Source: Cantharellus purpuraceus | Lineage: Eukaryota > Basidiomycota > Agaricomycetes > Cantharellales > Hydnaceae | Assembly: GCA_025174535.1 (NCBI GenBank) | Contig: JALBUN010000005.1 | Span: 976,172 to 1,040,171, forward strand | Direction: 5' to 3' | Length of the DNA: 64,000 nucleotides | Shown: in pieces, positions 57,239-64,000 of the stretch | How positions within the stretch are numbered: position 1 is the first letter of the stretch | Layout: every line of letters begins with the position of its first letter | Notes under the pieces: model-generated | What the model was told of the DNA's origin: nothing | Databases searched by the model: none | What the model saw: only the letters and a program-made list of their open reading frames with translations | Position numbers and translations under genes: made by a program

Positions 57239-58090
57239 TCCAATATATAATTGGAATCTTTACTTCCCCCTTTGAAGTATCTGAACCCTTGAACGCCTGT
57301 CAATCTTTGACTTTACATTGCATCAGCAGTAAAGTGTGAACTACACATGACAAGCATAAAAATCTCTATTGCTTCACTTCCTGTGGCAACATTGATTGTG
57401 TTTGTTCACCGGAGTATAATTTCTTAATTGGGTTCTCCATTAAAATAGTTTCAAGCTTATTGCTGGCCTCGAAAGGTCATACATCCTTGGGCTAAACTTA
57501 GATTGTGATTAACACCACAGTTTAGGTTGAAGTTCACGGTTCCAAAACAAAACGGCAGTGAGTCAGAGAGAAAAGTACAACTGTGATTGACTGGAGAACT
57601 GCGTATTGGTAGAATGTGTACTTATACATATGAGAATGACCTTGGCATCTGGATCATGAACATGACATCAGAATTACATATACACAGGTAAATGCTTAGC
57701 ATTTTCATTCACTACTCCTGAATGTAAACGGTGATTGGATATATGGATGGATGTTCGTGTGGACGACAGTAACATGACTGCATCTCGCGAGATGTTCGGA
57801 TATGGTCTGGCAATATCGAGTTCAAGATGTATATTGATATGATCTGGTGGTATGGAGCCTGAGTTGAGTGATCAGCAGGTGAGTACATTTCTCAACAGAA
57901 AGGTGTTCTAGAAATATCATTGCGTAGTTCTCTTGGTTCTAGCATATATCAATGCACACATTCACGGTGATTATAGAAAAGGAGTATATGAGACAGAAGT
58001 ATGAAGTTACTCGCTGTGTGCGGCAGTGAGCAAGCGCAGGCGATGACGGCGCGTGAGATGAGCACGGAAGGTTTAGGCCGTGAGTTTGGA
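57239..58090. other. Non-coding region with a repeat shared with 19650-19890
   Basis: 57690-57890 is the diverged relative of the repeat near the PKS 3' side. The remainder shows no supported gene. Confidence 0.4.
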
Positions 58091-58099
58091 TAGAGGGGT

Positions 58100-58520
58100 G
58101 AAGAAGTTGAAATCAAAGGCCAGCGGTGAATCCAAGAGGGTAAGGCCTTAAGGACTTACAACTGAGCACAAGGCTTCAGTTCACCCAGCAACCAAATGCA
58201 CTCGCTGTGTGCGGCGGTGTGTGGTGAACCAAATCAACTCGAAGGTTGGAATAGCAAATCGAAGGCCGGCGGCGAACTAAGAGGGTAAGGCCTTGAGGAT
58301 TTACAACTGAGCGTGAGGCTTCAGTTCACCCAGCAACCAAATGCACTCGCTGTGTGCGGCAGTGTGATGAACCAAATCAATTCAAAGGTTGGAATAGCAA
58401 ATCGAAGGCAGGCAGTGAAACAGAGAGGGGGCCTTAAGGATTTTACAACTGAGTGCGAGGCTTCAGTTCACCCAGCAACCAAATGTACTCGCTGTGTGCG
58501 GCGGTGTGCGGTGAGTAAGT
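58100..58520. repeat. Minisatellite, about three 142-145-bp units
   Basis: The segment GGCTTCAGTTCACCCAGCAA recurs at 58172, 58317 and 58459, each followed by CCAAATG(C/T)ACTCGCTGTGTGCGGC and preceded by ACAACTGAG. A partial unit (CGCTGTGTGCGGCAGTGAGC) precedes at 58013. Units differ by substitutions and small indels. Confidence 0.8.
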
Positions 58521-58737
58521 GCAGGTGATGACCACCCATGAAATAAGCACAGAAGGTTTAGAGTCGCATGAGGGACAGGCGGAGGCCAGGCTCTTGGGTT
58601 TGATATAAAATTCACCGAGACACTGCTGAACAGCTGGTACGACAGCTGGTACACTGTAGAATAGCTAAGCCCCTCCAACTAGAACTCTGTGCGCGGTCCC
58701 ATTGCATTTCTGATAAGAAGCAACAGGGGTGTTACAT

Positions 58738-59634
58738 AGACTAGGGAGTGGCTTACCCAGCCGATAAACAGAGGTTATCAATACGTCTGAACGTCCACCC
58801 TATATTCTTCTTTTCCTTGTCAGCTTCGGGGTCTTCGCAAGCCTGAGCTTCAAGAGCGGCTATATCATGAATGGCAGACTTAGTGATATACCCCCATGGC
58901 TTGCGTGACTTCCGCACTCCAATGTTATACGCAGTACACAAAATTTGCTCGGAGGAAAGCCTGAATAGTAGCGTCGCTCTGTCGGAGTCGTGGGGCGGAG
59001 GAAGGAGAGAAAGCAGTTCAGAAGGGAGAAGTGAAACAAGTAGGCTAAGACGTCCTAAATACATGCAAAGCTTGAGTTCAGTACGTTATCTTACCAAGAC
59101 AAGCCATAGCCTTACCGAGAAGGTCATCCACAAACGTTGAACGTCTCGCCCAATTTGGCAACTCATCATCGCCCACACCGCATTCCTCTCCTTCATCCTC
59201 TTCCACAACACTATGCAGCATATCATCGGGCTCCTCACTAACCATCATACCTCTCATCGCCTCAATCACCCCTGTGCTGACGACCCGTCTTGCACGTCCG
59301 TCAGTTTGGACAGATAGCCTCTGACCTTCCCCGTCGCCAGCACTCGCCCGTCGCGATTTACTAGCCTTGGCCTCCCTCTGTTTCTCTGCCGCTACTCGCT
59401 CCTTCTCTTTTTCCCACCCACGTCGCCCATCTTCATCTTGTCCTCCAAACAATGCCTTGTCAGCCGCCTCGAGGTACCTCCTCACTGCCTCACGTTCAGT
59501 GCTCAATGCTTCCAGTGTCAAATCCTGCTTGTAAAGCCATCCTCCACCAAGCACGAGCCATTCATCCCACCGTTCCCGTTTCTCTTCCACATCCTCATCT
59601 TCATCATCATCCTCATCATCACTCCAGACTGGAA
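58738..59634 (-). pseudogene. Partial copy of the 998-3216 gene (block 1 of the inverted duplicate)
   Basis: Colinear, inverted, with 2060-2945: minus-strand frames give KRERWDEWLVLGGGWLYKQ...LPNWARRSTFVDD and, after the intron, SSEQILCTAYNIGVRKS. It lacks both ends of the gene. It joins directly to methyltransferase sequence at 59634/59635. Confidence 0.85.
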
Positions 59635-59862
59635 TTCCGCTGTGAATCCAGCCTGCCTGGCGTACTCCTTGATGTGGGGGTGCATAAGCATGTTAGGTTC
59701 GAGGGCAACATATTTCGTTACACAGCTCGGAGAAAGGTATAATACAGTGTGTCCCATTCCTGTGAAGAGAGGTCATGTTACCTGCACCAATGTCGGTCGA
59801 AACGCCTGTTGAATCGAGAGGCGAACCTCGGTGATGGCAGCGAGCACGTTCAATATCTTCAT
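59635..59862 (-). pseudogene. METTL7-like methyltransferase pseudogene
   Basis: Starts MKILNVLAAITEVRLSIQQAF at 59862, but the region between RPT and DIGAG (most of exon 1) is deleted and intron 1 is shortened. The 3' side stops at the equivalent of position 5048, where it is fused to block 1. It cannot make an active enzyme. Confidence 0.85.
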
Positions 59863-60314
59863 GCTGGTGGTTATCGTCCAATGTTATGGGGCCGCGTGTG
59901 CGAGTGACAGTAAAAAATCCAGTAATTGTCACGATATGATAGCGGAGACGTGACGCCTACAGTGTCCCCGTGGCGACTCACGCCGTCTGGCGACTAGGTG
60001 ATGGATTAGTAAAATTCAAAAATAATATGACTGCATTATGCTCTAAGGGGGGCTTACTGCAATCAACCGCCATGAAATGAGGGTGATGAGAAGGACCTGC
60101 TAGGGTGGTGGGAGGTGATGGAGACTATTAAAAAAAGAGGGGCAATGGTAGTGGCTTCGCTGATTATTAACATGACAGGTGATTGCAGGAGTACACTCGA
60201 AAGTGCACAATGCTTCATCAAGGTCTCGAAGGACGATTCCAATTCGCCAACAACAATTCTTAGACGGCACCGCTTGGTGTGTACATATTTGACGTCTATT
60301 TTTGGAGAACCATT

Positions 60315-60424
60315 GGTGACGAACGGGAATCGAACTCGCAACCTCTAGGCATTCGTAGCCGAGAGCCGCGGGTGGCCAGCCCAACGACCCTAAACTACGC
60401 CTTATACCACTATGCCATCGCCCC
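60315..60424 (-). tRNA. tRNA-Leu(UAG)-like gene, duplicated copy
   Basis: Inverted copy of 3874-3983 with the same anticodon TAG, intron, A box and B box. Its 5' acceptor strand reads GGGGCGA, one more pair with TCGTCAC than the other copy (six of seven, counting G-T). T- and D-stem mismatches remain. Confidence 0.5.
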
Positions 60425-60429
60425 TGTAA

Positions 60430-61020
60430 TGCTCCTGCAGTCGGTTGGAGCCTTAAGGGCTCGGACTTGCTCGTCGGCGGGTTCGATAGCCCTCCTCAAA
60501 ATATTTGGGAGGTGTTGACTTGTGATATACTCTATGAAAAACCCTCACTTTGAATGACCGCTGTTTTGGAAAAGTTAACAAAAATTAATTAACTTGCCTA
60601 CTCCCTATTACTTATGGCTTAGAGACTGCTTCAATAGTTGAGACGCAATGTCCATCTATAGACGCATCTCCTGATCATGCGTGGTACTGCCTTCGTTTTC
60701 AGCCGATCACAACGATCAATTATCAATTGCTACACGGAGCTAATCATAGTATCGTTATACCTAGAACGATCGGGAGGCTAACTATAACTTTCTAACTAAG
60801 TATGGGATGCAACAAAGCTTCAAAGCAAAGGAAGAAAGAAATATGTGATGTGCAATGCGTGGGAAATAACGTTGTGCTGGATGTTTGGTATGAGTGAGTG
60901 TGCGGTATACATTGATCGAAAGAGACTTTGGATCGAAGGGGTGAAACAGGGGGGAGAGAGGTATTGTGCAAGTTATGCGTCGGTGATCATGATCCATCGT
61001 GAAGCGAGTCATTAGACAAG
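60430..61020. other. Duplicated intergenic DNA
   Basis: Inverted copy of about 3260-3870 with scattered substitutions; no gene. Confidence 0.6.
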
Positions 61021-61047
61021 TGGCATAGGTCGGTGTCTTGAAATTGG

Positions 61048-61800
61048 ATGTTGAAGCAAAGGACAATGCATCTTACTTGCCCTCTCGTCGCTCACCGACA
61101 ACGCACCACATCCACTTCAACACCGCACTCTCAAGCATGGCATCCCAACCCTCCTCACGCTTCGCGACAACCTGCGGATCAAATAGTAATAGGTTCTCAA
61201 TGCCAGGGAACGCTAGCTGATTCGCAGAAGGCGACGCCGTCGGAGTATTGCCTCGGAAGTTCTTGGGAGGACCAATTGGGATCATATAGCATTATTTCAG
61301 GGCACCTCAAGAAACAACGGTTATAAACGAGCCAATTTCAGACGCAGATTAAGGAGCGACTTACGCAGCCCATAAACGGAGGTTATCAGTACGTCTGAAC
61401 GTCCACCCTATATTCTTCTTTTCCTTGTCGGCTTCGGAGTCTTCGCTAGTGATATACTCCCATAGCTTGCGTGATTTCCGGACCCCAAAGTTATACGCAG
61501 TACATAAAAGTTGTGGAGCGGAGGAAGGAGAGAAAGCAGTTCAGAAGGGAGAAGCAGAACAAGTAGGCTAAGACGCCCTAAACACATGCAAAGCTTGAGT
61601 TGAGTACATTGTCCTACCAAGACAAGCTATAGCCTTACCGAGAGGATCATCCACAAACGTTGAACGTCTCGCCCAATTTGGCAACTCATCATTGCCCACA
61701 CCGCATTCCTCTCCCTCAACCTCTTCCACAACACTATGTAGCATATCATCGGGCTCCTCACTAACCATCATACCTCTTATCGCGTTAATCACCCCGGTGC
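61048..61800 (-). pseudogene. Second partial copy of the 998-3216 gene (end of block 2)
   Basis: Inverted match to about 2400-3216. The last exon is intact (IPIGPPKNFRGN...WCVVGERREGK, 61073-61285), but exon 3 has internal deletions (the EAQACEDPE region is partly lost) and exon 2 stops at the MIN...AIRGMMVSEEP region, where it is fused to TyrRS sequence at about 61800. Confidence 0.83.
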
Positions 61801-63040
61801 TAGCTGGGGACCGAGGAGGACATTTTGGAGCCCCGCAGCCCAGAGACCATGGCGTTCATGACATGTGCGCGTTTGCGGTATCCCAGACGGGAGAGGTAGA
61901 GCTCGGCAAAGGTGAAGATTTTGCGCTGTGTGTAGGTTAGACATTCTATCGCCAAGGTGGTGGGGGGGCAACTCACCTGATCCACACCTTCGAATTGAAA
62001 GTCGACGTCTAGGTATTACTCGTCGAGCGTCTGCATCCCAGGGTAGAGCAGCCCACTCAAGAGCGGGCTCTCGACTTGCTTCACGACCTTGGCGCCCGCC
62101 TTCTTCGCGTCGTGCTCCGTGACGGCGGTGCAGAGCTTGTAATTGACCATGTTGTACTCACGGGAAAGCTGGTGGTAGCTCGAGCCCCGCACGAAATGGA
62201 GCTTGGAGACGGGGATGGAAAGGGAGGTGAAGACGGCGTGGAGGCAGTGTTCACAGTACCTTGTGCGGTGTTCGACGAGGGCTAGGGGTGCTCTTAGGTT
62301 GTCTAAAAAGGCGTGGATGTCTGGCGTGTACAAGATCCAAATGATCGGAATCAGGAATGGCGATGGAGTGCATAAGGACGAACCTGCTAAGAGGATGATT
62401 ACCTAGGAAGAACAACGATGTGAGGGAGCGGAATAAATGAAAGGTAAAAATAAGAGTGACCTCAACACCTGCACATAGAAATCCGCGATTTTTGTGAATG
62501 CGACAAATTATCCAATGTGCGATGTTCGAGATCGGGAAAAAATACAAATGTGAGCCCTCTCAAATCGCATTGTCAGCTAATACACTGCTCACGACGTCCT
62601 GTAGATGCCGTTCCTACAAAAACAATCTCCACATATCAACACAATCAAACTCATGGCAGAAAAGCATTCGCACACCGCGCACCCCAGTAACATTTCGGTG
62701 TCTTGCCTTCCTGTAGGAGAGTTTTGATAGCGTCGCCTCCAAGTACCTCTTGAAGTCGCTGCGTGATAATATCGTATCGTTCCTCAACAATGGCGGATGC
62801 GGCCATGACAGGAAAGCTAGGACAGATTCAAGTTTTGTTGGCCAACAGCAAGGGCACGAGTCACTTTCAAGCTTGAGAAAGTTTGGTAATGTAAGCGACC
62901 GAGTTGCCACACGTCAGGACACACTGAAACAAGTCTAAACGGCAGAGATGAAGGCGTCTTGAAATAAAAATGTTTGGCTTAAATTATTACAGATTCTTCC
63001 CTAGGTATGAACCAATCCATTCCCTAAACCCTGTTCTCAC
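61801..63040 (-). pseudogene. Tyrosyl-tRNA synthetase pseudogene (block 3)
   Basis: Inverted match to 5608-6855: promoter, start codon (minus, about 62806), microexons and exons to the GSKMSSS region, where it ends (KMSSSVPS) by fusion to block 2. A stop replaces Gln in LDE-stop-YLDVD (near 62018), and exon 5 has an inserted codon (SYHQLSREY for SYQLSREY). The KMSKS-to-C-terminus half is absent. Confidence 0.9.
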
Positions 63041-63329
63041 GATAAGAAGGACGGGAACACCAAATTTGACCCAAGGGGAGGACCTTGCTTGTAGGAAGGG
63101 ACATCCAGACTATCTCGTACCAACGAGACAAAGACAAAGCAATCGATCTGGGTCTCAAAATCTTTGCTTTTTATGGTCTCTAAGAAGACGCAGGGAAGGC
63201 CATTGATGCTGCAGTATAAGGTAGAGTCCTGGGTTGTCCACTGTTCAAGGTGTGTGGCATGATAATTAAAGAGCTTGTAGTCCTTGCGAGCCTCGATCGA
63301 AATATTCATAGCTCTATCTACAGGATCAG

Positions 63330-63361
<32 letters not shown>

Positions 63362-64000
63362 CCATATCAATATCAGTTACGACTAAAGTCAAACTGCAAC
63401 CGTTCACTGGCGCCGAGGCAGTGTCACAAACACACTAGCAGCCGCGATGTGGGCTAATCAGCGTTAGGCGGCAACCTCAAACACAATTCCAAGTCATTTA
63501 GCAGGGGACCGATCAAGGAATGGATTGCATGGTATTGGAGAAATGAGCAATGTTCTGATAATTGCATGTGCGTCTCGCCAATCCGGATCCTACACCACAA
63601 TCAGCTGAGCTTAAATGTGGACGCAGTCTACAACCACCACAACAGCTCGATATATTGTCATATCAATCAACCCCATGCTTCAGGTATTGGAAATTTGGAA
63701 AATCGACCTCGCAACAGGAGGTTATGAGTGCTCATTCTGTTCTTAGGAACTCACGGCAGCAACTGCCAATTGCAATGGGTTCAACATCACATTCGTTCAA
63801 CACCCTAATCGATCAACCAATCACTCCGCTGACGTGGTTAAAAAAGCCCTGACAGCGCTTTCAAACATCTTCAACCGAACAACTGTGCTCGGCTTGCTGA
63901 TGGTCCCCTAATTGACGGAGCTTCCTCGCAGTCTGGTTCCACCCTATCGGTTTCTCGGCCTCGCGCTCAACAGTTGTGAAATCTCTTCCTCCGAGCGCGG
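63041..64000. other. Right-edge region, no gene assigned
   Basis: Contains a (TG)n microsatellite at about 63339-63361 and a GC-richer end. Short frames (63037-63309 minus, 63562-63852 plus) have no recognised domain. The last ~150 bases could be a 5' UTR or promoter of a gene outside the window. Confidence 0.35.
63339..63361. repeat. (TG)n microsatellite
   Basis: About eleven TG units following a short TATATATA run. Confidence 0.9.

Overview
This window looks like a chromosomal segment of an agaricomycete (mushroom-forming basidiomycete). The evidence is dense short introns (about 45-65 bp, GT-AG), microexons of about 20 nt, basidiomycete-type proteins, a chromodomain Gypsy element, and C-to-T type decay of the transposons. 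It alternates between compact gene-rich stretches and AT-rich nests of transposable elements.

Layout. 1-407: 3' end of an adenylate-forming (NRPS-like) reductase. 998-7616: a conserved protein of unknown function, an intron-containing tRNA-Leu(UAG)-like gene, a METTL7-like methyltransferase and cytoplasmic tyrosyl-tRNA synthetase, all on the + strand. 8061-10613: an 11-exon J-domain protein (DnaJ-X type) on the - strand. 10800-19530: a nest of LTR elements. These are the X-family LTRs, solo LTRs of families R and S, gag/protease of a second retrotransposon (Y) and a truncated Gypsy (G2). 20310-28132: an apparently intact 20-exon polyketide synthase on the - strand (KS-AT-DH-CMeT-pseudoKR-KR-ACP, no enoylreductase seen). 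29400-46030: more nested retroelements around an AT-rich 7.87-kb element (T, 30378-38248). 46031-57238: a decayed gene split by a solo LTR and by a full-length 9.97-kb chromodomain Gypsy element (G1), which is itself split by an X LTR that carries another solo LTR. 58100-63040: a minisatellite, then an inverted, scrambled and pseudogenised duplicate of the 2060-6855 gene block.

Most interesting object. Element T is bounded by two 563-bp direct repeats that differ at one base in my reading. Each repeat carries short inverted ends, and T is flanked by a 5-bp target duplication inside an LTR whose empty-site sequence is visible in other copies here. It has no reverse transcriptase. It encodes a 449-residue DDE transposase of the PIF/Harbinger-IS5-like type plus at least eight small AT-rich, mostly intronless genes, including a tail-anchored protein, a coiled-coil protein with SDSDQSD repeats and a spliced 92-aa gene. 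A transposase-type DNA element with LTR-like direct repeats and this cargo does not match a named family I know.

The host genes show no obvious shared pathway: translation (TyrRS, tRNA-Leu), protein folding (J protein), an SAM methyltransferase and secondary metabolism (PKS, NRPS-like reductase). All exon structures were assembled by eye from splice motifs and reading frame and have not been checked against transcripts.
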